From Actinomycetota bacterium (lineage in GTDB: Bacteria; Actinomycetota; Actinomycetes; S36-B12): a DNA stretch of 64,000 nt. The translations under genes were made by a program, and so were the position numbers. Shown here piece after piece: positions 23,726 through 33,340 of this stretch. The notes under the pieces were generated by a model. The model did not search any database, was not told the DNA's origin, and saw nothing but the letters and a program-made list of their open reading frames with translations. Numbering within the stretch: the stretch's first letter is position 1; every line of letters begins with the position of its first letter. Location of the stretch: positions 372,001-436,000 of the forward strand of contig JADKGE010000002.1 of NCBI GenBank assembly GCA_016717115.1, read 5' to 3'.

Positions 23726-26036
23726 CCTGAGCGGCGGCGGTGGCGTCGACGATGGCCTGGGCGATCCCGTCGGCGAGCAGCAGCGAGCCCTCGACGCTGA
23801 GGTGGGTCTCGTCCTGGTAGCGGATCTGGTCGTCGCGCACGGCGCTGCACGTGGTGTCGTCGCACAGCGCCGGGAACGGGTCGTAGACGAGCGCGGCGGG
23901 GTACCGCGCCGCGATGTCCTTCTCGACGGCGAGGGCCGGCTTGCGATCGGCTTCGGAGTCGGATCGTGGGACGTCGAAGTCCGGCGTGCCGAACGCGTTC
24001 GACAGCAGCGACGTGCCGTTGGTGTAGCCACGCATCTCCGGCACCGCCCCGACGATGACGACGGGGATGCCCGCCTCGGTCAGTGTGGACACGATCGGCT
24101 CGAGGCCCTTGCGCCACAGGTCGGCCGCCTCTTGGACGGAGCTGGCCATGCCGCCGCGATCGGTGGCCGCGGTACGCCAGTTCCACTCGGGCCGCACGTA
24201 GCCGGCGGAGCGGTTGCTGATGACGACCGCGGCGGGCCGCGACTCGAGCGCGTAGGCGACGATCGACTTCTGCCAGGCACGGCACGGGTAGTTGTGCACG
24301 CCGCTTGACTCCCTGGCCAGGAACGGGCAGCCGGTGTGGCTGGTGACCACGGTGTCGAAGCCGAGCGCCGCGGCGGCGGCGATGGTGCCGTCGGCGAGGG
24401 CGTAGGCCTGCGAGTCGCCCGCCAGCAGGACGGTTCCGGTGGCGCCAGCGGGACCGAAACGGCACGTCACCGGATCGAGCGCGGTGTTGACGCAGCCGGC
24501 CTTCACCGCGACATGCTGCGAGCGCAGGCTGCCACCGTCGCCCTCGGCGACGTCGCCGTCCTGCTTGGCCGTCTCCTGCGCCTGCTCGGCCGCCTGCTCG
24601 TCGGGCACGGCGGCGCTGGTCGGATCCGGCACCGAGGTGATCTCAGGGGCGGCCGATGCCGTCGTCGATTCGAGGGCACCCGACGAGGCCGGAGCCGAGC
24701 CGCCGGGAGTCGCGGCCGAGGCAGCGGGGAGGGGCACGGGAGCCGGCGGGACCGAAGGCGCGACGGGTACCGCCGCCACGATCGGTGCCGTGGTGACCGG
24801 GGGCAGGAGCCCCCAGCCGCTGTTCGCCCCCACGAGCAGTGCGGAGCACAGGGCGAGGGGGATGCCGACGGTCGCGATGACCGCGGCGATCGCGCGGGGG
24901 CGCGTGCTGGGGCGCCAGCGCCGGATGGGCTGCTCGAGGAATCGGTACGACAGCAGCGCGGGCACCAGCGAGATCAGGGCGGCGATGACGAGCACGACGG
25001 GTTGGCGGGGGAAGAGGAGGGCCGCGAAGACGATGACCGGCCAGTGCCACAGGTACCAGGAGTACGAGGCATCGCCGATGGCGACCATGGGCCTAGTGGC
25101 CAGAGCGCGGCTGACACCCGACGACGTCGCCGAGCCGGCAAGCAGGACGAGGGCGGTGCCGATCACGGGCACGAGCGCGGCAAGGCCGGGGAATGGCATG
25201 GTCTCGTGGATCGCCAGCGCGGCGATCGCGATCAGGGCGGCTCCGGCGGCGCCCAGCCCGAGGGCGAGTCCACGGTGCAGGTTCGGGATGCGCGCCAGCA
25301 GCAGGGCCAGCAGCGCACCGACCGCGAACTCCCAGGCTCGCGTGAACGGGCTGTAGAAGGCGAAGGACTGCGGCCCGCCGAAGTAGGTGGTGAGGGGCTC
25401 GGCGAACGTCGATCCGTAGGACCAGGCGATCGACAAGGCGAAGGAGACCACCCCGATCGCGCTGACGATCAGCACCGGCGGGCCGAGTCTGCGACCGAGC
25501 CGGCGCGACAGCGTCCAGCCGAGCACGAAGAGCGCCGGGAAGATCAGGTAGAACTGCTCCTCCACCGAGAGGGACCACATGTTGAGCAGCGGGTTCGTGG
25601 TGGTGTCGGTGGCGAAGTAGTCGCCCGCCGCCGCCCCGATGACGAAGTTGGACGACAGGAGCATCGCGCCGAGCCCGGTGCGGGCGGTGGTCTGCTGCGC
25701 GCCGAACGGGTTCTGCAGGACGAGCGAGACGAGGGCCACGAGGCCGACGGTCAGGGCGAGCGCGGGCGTGAGGCGCAGGAACCTGCGGAAGTAGAAGGTG
25801 CGAAAGCCGATCCGCCCGGTGCCGGCCCACTCGCGCATGAGCATGGCCGTGATGACGAAGCCCGAGATGACGAAGAACACGTCGACGCCGACGAAGCCAC
25901 CGGGGAGCGGGAGATCGGCGTGGAAGGCAACGACGAGCAGGACGGCGACCGCCCGGAGTCCCTGGATGTCGGCTCGCCGGTTGGTCGACCGCACCGGCAT
26001 GGCGACCGGGACGTCCTGACGAAGATCGACGGTCAT
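23685..26036 (-). CDS. OafA/YrhL-type acyltransferase with SGNH domain
   Basis: 783 residues. The N-terminal acyltransferase-3 domain has about ten membrane helices; DIQGLRAVAVLLVV, VAFHADLPLPGGFVGVDVFF and FVISGFVIT carry the conserved catalytic His and family motifs. A Pro/Ala/Ser-rich linker (about 415-475) leads to an extracytoplasmic SGNH hydrolase domain with GDSQAYALADG (nucleophile Ser) and DETHLSVEG (Asp-x-x-His). Such proteins O-acetylate or O-acylate cell-envelope glycans. The ATG overlaps the stop of the upstream DMT transporter gene (ATGA), so the two are one operon. Confidence 0.9.
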   Translation of the reverse strand: MTVDLRQDVPVAMPVRSTNRRADIQGLRAVAVLLVVAFHADLPLPGGFVGVDVFFVISGFVITAMLMREWAGTGRIGFRTFYFRRFLRLTPALALTVGLVALVSLVLQNPFGAQQTTARTGLGAMLLSSNFVIGAAAGDYFATDTTTNPLLNMWSLSVEEQFYLIFPALFVLGWTLSRRLGRRLGPPVLIVSAIGVVSFALSIAWSYGSTFAEPLTTYFGGPQSFAFYSPFTRAWEFAVGALLALLLARIPNLHRGLALGLGAAGAALIAIAALAIHETMPFPGLAALVPVIGTALVLLAGSATSSGVSRALATRPMVAIGDASYSWYLWHWPVIVFAALLFPRQPVVLVIAALISLVPALLSYRFLEQPIRRWRPSTRPRAIAAVIATVGIPLALCSALLVGANSGWGLLPPVTTAPIVAAVPVAPSVPPAPVPLPAASAATPGGSAPASSGALESTTASAAPEITSVPDPTSAAVPDEQAAEQAQETAKQDGDVAEGDGGSLRSQHVAVKAGCVNTALDPVTCRFGPAGATGTVLLAGDSQAYALADGTIAAAAALGFDTVVTSHTGCPFLARESSGVHNYPCRAWQKSIVAYALESRPAAVVISNRSAGYVRPEWNWRTAATDRGGMASSVQEAADLWRKGLEPIVSTLTEAGIPVVIVGAVPEMRGYTNGTSLLSNAFGTPDFDVPRSDSEADRKPALAVEKDIAARYPAALVYDPFPALCDDTTCSAVRDDQIRYQDETHLSVEGSLLLADGIAQAIVDATAAAQVSPTASGTVPPPR

Positions 26037-26956
26037 CGGCGCTCCCCGGACACCACGAGCACCACCCCGCCCACGACGAGGGTCAGCCCGATGAGGACGT
26101 CACGCGTGACGGGCTCGGAGAGCAGGACCGCGCCGAGGAGGACGGCGACGACCGGGTTCACGTAGGCGTACGTCGCGGTCAGGGAGAGGGGAGCGTTGCC
26201 CAGCAGCCAGGTGAAGGCCGAGTAGCCCGCGAGGGAGGCCGCGATGAGCCACGCGAAGGCCCACCACGACCCGGGGGTCACGCCCTGCCAGTCCATGCGC
26301 TCGCCGGTGACCAGACCGATCACGACGAGGAAGACGCCCGCGAAGGCCAGCTCGTACGCCGTCGTGACGAGGGGGTTGGTCGGCAGGGTGTACCGGGCCG
26401 ATCGCCAGGAGAACACCGCCCAGCAGGTGCTCGAGGCCAGGATGGCGACCGACCACAGCACGACCTGGCCGTCGGAGCCGGACACGGGCTCGGTGCCGCC
26501 GGGCAGCAGCATGAGGCCAAGGCCGATCAGCCCGACGACGACTCCCCCGATCGTGAGGGTGGCCGGGCGCTCGCCGGCCCGCATGCGGAAGATGATGATC
26601 CAGATCGGCATCACGGCCACGAGGAGGGCGGCGACGCCGCTCGGCACGTAGGCCTCGGCGAGAGCCAACGTCCCGATACCGACGCCGAGCAGGCCGACCC
26701 CCATGGTTGCGGTCGCCCGTAGCTGGGCCGCACTGCACGCGAGGGCAGACGGTCCACGCGTCACGGCGAGGAGCGTGCCCAGGATGAGGGCGGCCGCCAG
26801 GAAGCGCAGGCCGTTGCCCATGAGCGGCGGCATGGAGCGCCCCAGCACGGCGATGGCGAGGTAGGTGGAGCCCCAGATCAGCCACAGGGCGACGAGCGGC
26901 ACCCAGACCTGCAGGCCGGGCGCCCGCGTCACGCCGCGGATGTCAGTGCTCGTCAC
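26033..26956 (-). CDS. EamA/DMT-superfamily transporter
   Basis: 307 residues with ten membrane helices in two EamA repeats. VALWLIWGSTYLAIAVLG is the classical first-helix motif, and TATYAYVNPVVAVLLGAVLL is the second-repeat signature (often annotated RhaT/YedA-like metabolite exporter). The substrate is unknown. The GTG at 26956 is chosen, with CACAGT seven bases upstream as a possible -10. It is the first gene of the operon with the acyltransferase and is divergent from the cytochrome bd operon. Confidence 0.85.
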   Translation of the reverse strand: MTSTDIRGVTRAPGLQVWVPLVALWLIWGSTYLAIAVLGRSMPPLMGNGLRFLAAALILGTLLAVTRGPSALACSAAQLRATATMGVGLLGVGIGTLALAEAYVPSGVAALLVAVMPIWIIIFRMRAGERPATLTIGGVVVGLIGLGLMLLPGGTEPVSGSDGQVVLWSVAILASSTCWAVFSWRSARYTLPTNPLVTTAYELAFAGVFLVVIGLVTGERMDWQGVTPGSWWAFAWLIAASLAGYSAFTWLLGNAPLSLTATYAYVNPVVAVLLGAVLLSEPVTRDVLIGLTLVVGGVVLVVSGERR

Positions 26957-27018
26957 GGGGTCAACTGTGCCATTGGCAACGAGGGGCCGGTCACGCGTGT
27001 GGGGGACGGGCCAGCGAA

Positions 27019-27038
27019 GTAGGGACCAAAGTCCCTCA
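27019..27038. promoter_or_regulatory. Predicted DosR (DevR) box upstream of cydA
   Basis: The core GGGACCAAAGTCCC (27022-27035) differs by one base from the mycobacterial DosR core GGGACTWWAGTCCC. The outer arms AGGGAC/GTCCCT are perfectly complementary. It lies 126 bp before the cydA ATG and about 63 bp from the divergent DMT gene. No clear -10 was found at the usual distance toward cydA, so the transcription start is open. A DosR-like regulator is encoded at 35025-35696. Confidence 0.72.
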
Positions 27039-27163
27039 AGGAGTGGACTCATGCCGCGCCTGCGCGGCAGTCGGAGGAGCAAGATGGCGCCCAGCAGGCG
27101 GGAGGACAACTCCCGACGCATTCGTTTGCGTAACCGCCGACCCGAAAAAGAAGGACAGCGACC

Positions 27164-28591
27164 ATGGGTGCGCTCCAACTCTCGCAGTGGCAGTTCGGTA
27201 TCACGACCGTCTACCACTTCTTCTTCGTCCCGCTGACGCTCGGAACCGTCTGGCTCGTCGCCGGGTTCCAGACCGCCTACTTCCGGACGGGCAAGGTCAA
27301 GTACCTCCAGTTGACCAAGTTCTTCGGCAAGTTGTTCCTCATCAACTTCGCCATGGGCGTGGTCACCGGGATCGTGCAGGAGTTCCAGTTCGGCATGAAC
27401 TGGTCGGACTACTCACGCTTCGTGGGCGACGTCTTCGGCGCGCCGCTCGCCATGGAGGGACTGCTCGCGTTCTTCCTCGAGTCCACGTTCCTCGGCCTGT
27501 GGATCTTCGGCTGGGACCGCCTGCCCAAGGGCCTGCACCTGGCGACGATCTGGCTGGCCGCCGCCGGTACCGCGTTCTCGGCGTACTTCATCCTCGCGGC
27601 GAACGCCTTCATGCAGCACCCGGTCGGCTTCGAAATCGACCCGGTCACGCAGCGCGCCGTGCTCAACGACATCTTCGCCGTGCTCTTCCAGAACACCGCC
27701 GTCATCGCCTTCTTCCACACCCTGGCCGCGTCGTTCCTCGTGTCCGGCGCCGGGGTGGCGGCGGTCAGCGCCTGGATGATCATGAAGAACCGTCAGGTCG
27801 ACGTGTTCCGTCCTGCGGCCAAGCTCGGCGCCTGGGTGATCCTCATCTCGGCGGTCCTCGTCTCGGTCTCCGGCGACATGGACATGAAGATCATGGTCGA
27901 CCAGCAGCCGATGAAGGTCGCGGCAGCGGAGGCCCTGTACACGACGCAGGAGAACGCACCGTTCAGCATCCTGTCCGTCGGCGACCTGTCCGGCGACACG
28001 GCGACCACGATCATCGAGATTCCCGGCCTCCTGTCCTACCTGGCCACGGGCACGTTCAACGGACCCGAGAGCACCGTCCAGGGGATCAACGACCTGCAGG
28101 CGCAGTACCTCGCCGAGTTCCCGCAGTACGGCCCAGAGATGAACTTCGTGCCGTACGTGCCGGTCACCTACTGGGGCTTCCGCCTCATGATCGGCCTGGG
28201 GATGCTCGCCGCCCTCTACGCCCTGTTCGTGCTGTTCCTCTTCCGCGGCGGACGCACGCCGAAGAGCCGGCTGTTCGCGGTGTTCAACGGCGTGATCGTG
28301 CTCTTCCCGCTGTTCGGCATCTCCGCGGGCTGGATCTTCACCGAGATGGGCCGCCAGCCCTGGATCGTCTTCGGCCAGCAGATCGTGGCTGACGGGGTGT
28401 CTCCGCTGCTGACGCCGCTTGAGGTGTGGATCTCGATGATCGGCTTCACCCTGCTCTACGGGGTCCTGGCGGTGATCGAGATCGGCCTGCTGCTCAAGTA
28501 CATCAAGGCCGGCGCCCCCGAGGCCCCCGTCGAGGATCCCTTTGCCGAAGCGCAGAAGGACGACGACAAGCAGCTCTACTTCGCTTACTAG
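27164..28591 (+). CDS. cydA: Cytochrome bd ubiquinol oxidase subunit I
   Basis: 475 residues, nine membrane helices, short Q-loop form. Conserved residues are His18 (VYHFFFVPL) and His185 (IAFFHTLAAS) as heme ligands, Glu98 (LAMEGLLAFF) and Glu106 (LESTFLG) in the proton path, and the IFTEMGRQPWIVFGQ segment with the heme b558 Met region. It oxidises quinol and reduces oxygen to water with high affinity and without proton pumping. The ATG has AAGGA upstream. It is the first gene of cydABDC, with a DosR box upstream. Confidence 0.96.
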   Translation: MGALQLSQWQFGITTVYHFFFVPLTLGTVWLVAGFQTAYFRTGKVKYLQLTKFFGKLFLINFAMGVVTGIVQEFQFGMNWSDYSRFVGDVFGAPLAMEGLLAFFLESTFLGLWIFGWDRLPKGLHLATIWLAAAGTAFSAYFILAANAFMQHPVGFEIDPVTQRAVLNDIFAVLFQNTAVIAFFHTLAASFLVSGAGVAAVSAWMIMKNRQVDVFRPAAKLGAWVILISAVLVSVSGDMDMKIMVDQQPMKVAAAEALYTTQENAPFSILSVGDLSGDTATTIIEIPGLLSYLATGTFNGPESTVQGINDLQAQYLAEFPQYGPEMNFVPYVPVTYWGFRLMIGLGMLAALYALFVLFLFRGGRTPKSRLFAVFNGVIVLFPLFGISAGWIFTEMGRQPWIVFGQQIVADGVSPLLTPLEVWISMIGFTLLYGVLAVIEIGLLLKYIKAGAPEAPVEDPFAEAQKDDDKQLYFAY

Positions 28592-28622
28592 GCCGTTCGA
28601 GATCAAGTAGAAGGAACTCAAC

Positions 28623-29714
28623 ATGGAACTGACGACCGTCTGGTTCGCACTCATCGCGGTGCTGTGGATCGGATACTTCATCCTCGACGGCTTCGATCTC
28701 GGCGTGGGAATGCTCCTGCCCGTGATCGGCACGGACGACCTTCGTCGTCGCGTCATGATCAACTCGATCGCCACGGTGTGGGACGGCAACGAGGTGTGGC
28801 TGCTCGTCGCCGGAGGGGCCACGTTCGCGGCATTCCCCCTCTGGTACGCGACGATGTTCAGCGGCATGTACCTCGCCCTGTTCCTCGTGCTGGTCGGCCT
28901 CATCCTCCGCGGTGTCGCCTTCGAGTACCGCGGCAAGCGCGACTCGGCCGTGTGGCGGGCTCGCTGGGACTGGGCCATCGTCGTGGGCTCGGCGCTTCCG
29001 GCCCTCCTCTTCGGCGTGGCCTTCGGCAACATCGTCAGCGGCATGGCCATCGAGCCCCTTGCGGGCACGCCGGCCACGACCGACTTCGCGATCGACGCCG
29101 GCGCGCTGAACTACAGCGGCAACCTGTTCGGCCTGCTCAACCCGTTCTCGCTCCTCCTGGGCGTCATGACGCTCACGATCTTCATGGCTCATGGTGCGAT
29201 CTACCTGGCGCTGAAGACCTCCGGTGAGATCCACGAGGCCGCCAAGAAGGTCGCGCTGAAGATCGGGCTCGTCGCGGCCGTCGCCGCCGTCGCCGCGCTG
29301 CTGTGGGCCCAGGCGTTCTCGGGCCGGGTGGCCTTCACGCTGCCGCTGGTGCTGCTGGCCGCCGTCGCGTGGCTCGCCGCCTTGTTCATGACGATGAAGG
29401 GTCGCGACGGCTGGGCGTTCATCCTCAGCTCGGGCACCATCCTGCTCGCCGTCACGGCGCTGTTCGTCGGCCTGTTCCCGAACGTCATGCCGAGCAACAT
29501 CGACGACGCGTACAACCTGACGGTGACCAACTCATCGAGCCAGGAGTACACGCTCACGGTGATGACGATCGTCGCGGTCGTCATGACGCCGATCGTGCTC
29601 ATCTACCAGGGCTGGACGTTCTGGGTCTTCCGCAAGAGGATCAGCACCTCGATGATCCCGCCGCAGCCCGTGAGCGGTCGTTCCGACGATCGGTTCGCCA
29701 ACTCGAACGGCTGA
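28623..29714 (+). CDS. cydB: Cytochrome bd ubiquinol oxidase subunit II
   Basis: 363 residues, eight to nine membrane helices. The N-terminal YFILDGFDLGVGMLLP and SIATVWDGNEVWLLVAGG are the CydB signature. It pairs with CydA as the structural subunit of the oxidase in the cytoplasmic membrane. The ATG has AGAAGGAA upstream, and the gene follows cydA by 31 bases. A strong hairpin lies between it and cydD. Confidence 0.96.
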   Translation: MELTTVWFALIAVLWIGYFILDGFDLGVGMLLPVIGTDDLRRRVMINSIATVWDGNEVWLLVAGGATFAAFPLWYATMFSGMYLALFLVLVGLILRGVAFEYRGKRDSAVWRARWDWAIVVGSALPALLFGVAFGNIVSGMAIEPLAGTPATTDFAIDAGALNYSGNLFGLLNPFSLLLGVMTLTIFMAHGAIYLALKTSGEIHEAAKKVALKIGLVAAVAAVAALLWAQAFSGRVAFTLPLVLLAAVAWLAALFMTMKGRDGWAFILSSGTILLAVTALFVGLFPNVMPSNIDDAYNLTVTNSSSQEYTLTVMTIVAVVMTPIVLIYQGWTFWVFRKRISTSMIPPQPVSGRSDDRFANSNG

Positions 29715-29744
29715 GTCAGGGCGAGGGTTCCTCGCACCCATCGT

Positions 29745-29779
29745 CGAACGGGGTCGCCCCGACGGGGCGGCCCCGTTCG
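29745..29779 (+). terminator. Intra-operon hairpin between cydB and cydD
   Basis: A 16-bp stem (one G-T pair) starting CGAACGGGG and ending CCCCGTTCG with a 3-base loop. It probably acts as a partial terminator or RNA-stability barrier, giving more cydAB than cydDC transcript. Confidence 0.65.
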
Positions 29780-29798
29780 CATGTCAGGATGAGTCACC

Positions 29799-31537
29799 AT
29801 GAAGCCGCTTGACCCACGCCTGCTCCGCTATGCGCGCAGCACGAGGGGCTTCATCGTCCTCGCCGTCGTTCTCGGCGTCTTCACGGCAATCCTCGTCATT
29901 GCGCAGGCCCGACTGCTGTCCGACGTGATCGTGTCGGTCACGGCCGACGGGGCCGACTGGTCCGACGTGCGTGACGGGGTGATCGCCGTGGCGCTGGTCT
30001 TCGCCTCGCGCGCCGTGATCGCGTGGTTGTCCGAGGTCGCAGCGGTGCGCGCATCGGCGCGCGCGAAGCAGGAATTGCGCCAGGCGACCCTCGCCCACAT
30101 CCTGCGCCTCGGCCCGGCCGGGCCCAGTGCCCAGGATCCCGGCGCCCTGGCGGCTCTGATCACGCGCGGCATCGACGCCCTCGACGGCTACTTCTCCCGC
30201 TACCTGCCTCAACTCGTACTGGCCGTGATCGTCCCGGTGGCCGTCCTGCTCACCGTGCTCGGCCAGGATCTGCTGTCCACCCTCATCATCGCCGTGACCT
30301 GCCGCTCATCCCGGTGTTCATGGTGCTGATCGGCATGTACACGCGAACTCAGGTCGATCGGCAGTGGCGCACGCTAGCCATGCTGTCGGGGCACTTCCTG
30401 GACCTGGTGTCCGGGCTGCCGACCCTGAAGATCTTCGGCCGGGCCAAGTCGCAGGCCACGGCGATCCGGGCCATCGGCGACCGCTACCGCAGCACGACCA
30501 TGGGCGTGCTGCGCGTGTCCTTCCTGTCGTCGCTCGCGTTGGAACTGCTCGCGACGCTCTCGGTGGCGCTGGTCGCCGTGTCGATCGGGTTGCGGCTCGC
30601 CGAGGGCCAGATCACGTATCGCGTCGGCCTGTTCGTGCTGCTGCTCGCCCCTGAGGCGTACCTGCCGCTGCGCCTCGTCGGCCAGCACTTCCATGCGGCG
30701 GCCGAGGGGCTCGGCGCCGCGGACCGTCTCTTCACCATCCTCGAGACTCCCGCCGCCACCGGCGGGGCCCTGGCACTGCCGGCCGGACGCATCCTCATCG
30801 GCGTCTCGGCGCTCCAGGTGACCTATCCGAGCAGGCCCGATCCCGCCCTGGACGGGGCCACGTTCACGGCCCGGCCGGGGACCGTGACCGCCGTCGTGGG
30901 CGCCTCCGGCGGCGGGAAGAGCACGCTGATGAGCGCCCTCCTGGGCTTCATCGAGCCGACGGCGGGCCGGATCACCCTGGCGACGGCGGGGAGCGACTCG
31001 GTCGAGCTCGAAGCGGTCGATCTCGAGGCGTGGCGCCGCCGCGTCTCCTGGCTGCCGCAGCGGGCGCACCTGGTCGCGGGCGACCTGTCCGAGGCGCCGT
31101 CCATCGGGGAGGCGATTCGGCTTGGCCGTCCGGACGCGAGCGATGCCCAGGTGTGGCAGGCGCTGAGCGATGCCGGGCTGGAGCAGGACATCCGGAGCCT
31201 GCCTGCCGGGATCGCCACGAGGTTGTCCGCCGACGGTTCGGGCCTGTCGGTGGGCCAGCTGCAGCGCGTGGCGCTGGCCCGGGCCATCGTGGCCGATGCC
31301 GACGTCGTGCTCCTCGACGAGCCGACGGCCGCGCTCGACTCCACGACGGAGGCGGCCGTGGTCGCGGCGATCGGCGTACTTGCACAGCGCGGCGCCACCG
31401 TGATCGTCGTGGCCCATCGGCCGGCCCTCATGGCCATCGCCGACCAGGTCATCCGGCTCGATCGCCCCGAGCCCGAGATCCTCCCGGGACCTCGCCCATC
31501 GCCCGGCGTCGACGCCATCCGAGGTGCCGGATGGTGA
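29799..31537 (+). pseudogene. cydD: CydD, ABC exporter subunit for cytochrome bd assembly, frameshifted
   Basis: Residues from the ATG at 29799 match the CydD membrane domain up to STLIIAVT; then the frame breaks and would stop at 30329. The next frame continues with LPLIPVFMVLIGMYTRTQV and runs to 31537. Restoring one C at about 30297-30299 (ACCTG to ACCCTG) rebuilds a continuous ~579-residue protein. The ATPase domain is intact: Walker A GASGGGKST, signature LSVGQLQRVAL, Walker B VVLLDEPTAALD. CydDC exports glutathione/cysteine (or a mycothiol-related thiol) and is needed for heme insertion into cytochrome bd. The lesion is either a real loss or a homopolymer sequencing error. Confidence 0.85.
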
Positions 31538-33336
31538 ACCCGGTGCGCACAGTGTGGGCGGGCATGTCGTCGCAGCGACGTGAGCTGGCCGGTGCGGCGT
31601 TGCTGGGCGCGATCGCGTCGCTCAGCGCGGTCGCCCTGCTCGGAGTGTCCGCCTGGCTGATCTCCACGGCCGCGCAGATGCCGCCCGTGCTCACGCTGAC
31701 CGTCGCGGCGGTGCTCGTGCGGGCGTTGGCCCTGAGCCGAGCCATCTTCCGGTACGTGGAGCGCCTCGTCGGTCACGACGCGGCCTTCCGAGGTCTGACC
31801 GAACTGCGCGTGGTCGTCTACGGGCACCTCGAGCGACTCGCGCCGACCGGCCTGACCGCCTTCGGTCGCGGCGACCTGCTGAGCCGCCTGGTGGCCGATG
31901 TCGATGCGGCCCTCGACCTGCCGTTGCGCGTCGTTCTGCCCTGGTTCCAGGCCATCCTCACCGCAGGCGTCACCGCCGTCTTCCTGCTCTGGCTGCTGCC
32001 GCCGGCCGGGGCGCTCGTCGCGGGCCTGTCGTTGGTGGCCCTCGTGCTGACGCCGTGGGTCGTGGCCCGGACCGCTCGCGCCGCGGAGGATCGCATGGCG
32101 CCCACCAAGGCGCAGGTCTCGGCCGCGGTCGTCCAGGCCCTCGACGCGACGGCCGACATCACCGCGTACGGCGCCGGCGCCCGTACCAATGGCGAGGTGT
32201 TCCGCCTCGACAGCGAGCTCACGCGGCTGAGCGTGCGCGAGTCGTACTCGCTGGCCCTGGGCGGCGGCCTGAGCGTCATCGTCCAGGGGATCGCCGTCAC
32301 CGGCGCGCTGGTGATCGCCATCCCCGCTGTGGTGTCGGGCCGGATCGAGCCCGTGTGGCTGGCCGTCGTCGCCCTGCTCCCCCTCGCGCTCTTCGACGTG
32401 CTCGGCGGCCTGCCGTCGTCCGCGCTCGCCTACCAGCGGTTCCGCGGGTCGGCGGCGCGGCTCGTCGAGGTCGAGCACGCGCCAGTGCTCGTCACCGATC
32501 CGGCCGTGCCCGTGCCGGTACCCAACGAGTTCACCGGGCTGCACCTGCAGGACGTTTCGGCGAGCTGGACGGCAGCCGCCGACGGCCACGCGAACGTGCT
32601 GGCGCTCCAGGGCATCACCCTTCGCATCGAGCGCGGAGACCGTGTCGCCGTGGTGGGCCCGAGCGGCTCCGGCAAGTCGACGCTGGCTGCGGTGCTGATG
32701 GGCTTCCTGCCCTATGGAGGGTCGGTCCGCCTGTCCGACGTAGAGATCCGCGATGCCCACGGTGATGCGGTGCGCAGCCTCGTCGGCATGCTGACCCAGC
32801 AGGCGCACATCTTCGACACCTCCATCGCGGACAACGTCCGCCTGGGCGACCCCTCCGCCTCCGACGACGACGTGGCGGGCGCACTGGCCCAGGCGCAGCT
32901 CTCCGAGTGGGTCGCCCGACTACCCCTGGGCACCGGCACCGTGGTGGGATCCTTCGGGGTCGGCATCTCCGGTGGGGAACGCCAGCGGTTGGCTCTGGCG
33001 CGGCTCCTGCTCGCGCGACGCACCTTCGTCATCCTCGACGAGCCGACCGAGCACCTCGACGGAACGACGGCCGAGGCGCTCACCCAGACGATGATGTCGG
33101 CCCTGGCCGGTGACACGATCCTGCTCATCACCCACCGTCTCACCGGCCTCGAGGACTTCGACCGCATCGTCGAGATCCAGGACGGGCGGATCATCGCCCA
33201 GGGCACCCATGCCGACCTGCTGGCCAGGGGTGGTTGGTACGCCGAACAGTGGCAGGCGGAGTCCGAACTCCACGACATGGCGGCGCTGCTGCCCCGCCTG
33301 CCCATAGGAACCGCGGTGCCCGGACCCGTAGTGTGA
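31531..33336 (+). CDS. cydC: CydC, ABC exporter subunit for cytochrome bd assembly
   Basis: 601 residues. Six membrane helices (about 20-300) are followed by an ATPase domain with Walker A GPSGSGKST, signature ISGGERQRLAL and Walker B FVILDEPTEHLD. It forms the heterodimer CydDC. The ATG at 31531 overlaps the end of cydD. Gene order cydABDC is the standard one. The gene ends four bases before the sensor kinase ATG, whose -10 box lies inside the end of cydC. Confidence 0.93.
   Translation: MVNPVRTVWAGMSSQRRELAGAALLGAIASLSAVALLGVSAWLISTAAQMPPVLTLTVAAVLVRALALSRAIFRYVERLVGHDAAFRGLTELRVVVYGHLERLAPTGLTAFGRGDLLSRLVADVDAALDLPLRVVLPWFQAILTAGVTAVFLLWLLPPAGALVAGLSLVALVLTPWVVARTARAAEDRMAPTKAQVSAAVVQALDATADITAYGAGARTNGEVFRLDSELTRLSVRESYSLALGGGLSVIVQGIAVTGALVIAIPAVVSGRIEPVWLAVVALLPLALFDVLGGLPSSALAYQRFRGSAARLVEVEHAPVLVTDPAVPVPVPNEFTGLHLQDVSASWTAAADGHANVLALQGITLRIERGDRVAVVGPSGSGKSTLAAVLMGFLPYGGSVRLSDVEIRDAHGDAVRSLVGMLTQQAHIFDTSIADNVRLGDPSASDDDVAGALAQAQLSEWVARLPLGTGTVVGSFGVGISGGERQRLALARLLLARRTFVILDEPTEHLDGTTAEALTQTMMSALAGDTILLITHRLTGLEDFDRIVEIQDGRIIAQGTHADLLARGGWYAEQWQAESELHDMAALLPRLPIGTAVPGPVV
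33329..33334 (+). promoter_or_regulatory. -10 box TAGTGT, leaderless promoter inside cydC end
   Basis: TAGTGT, six bases, then the ATG at 33341. It would let the sensor kinase be expressed apart from the cyd operon. Confidence 0.42.
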
Positions 33337-33340
33337 CCGC

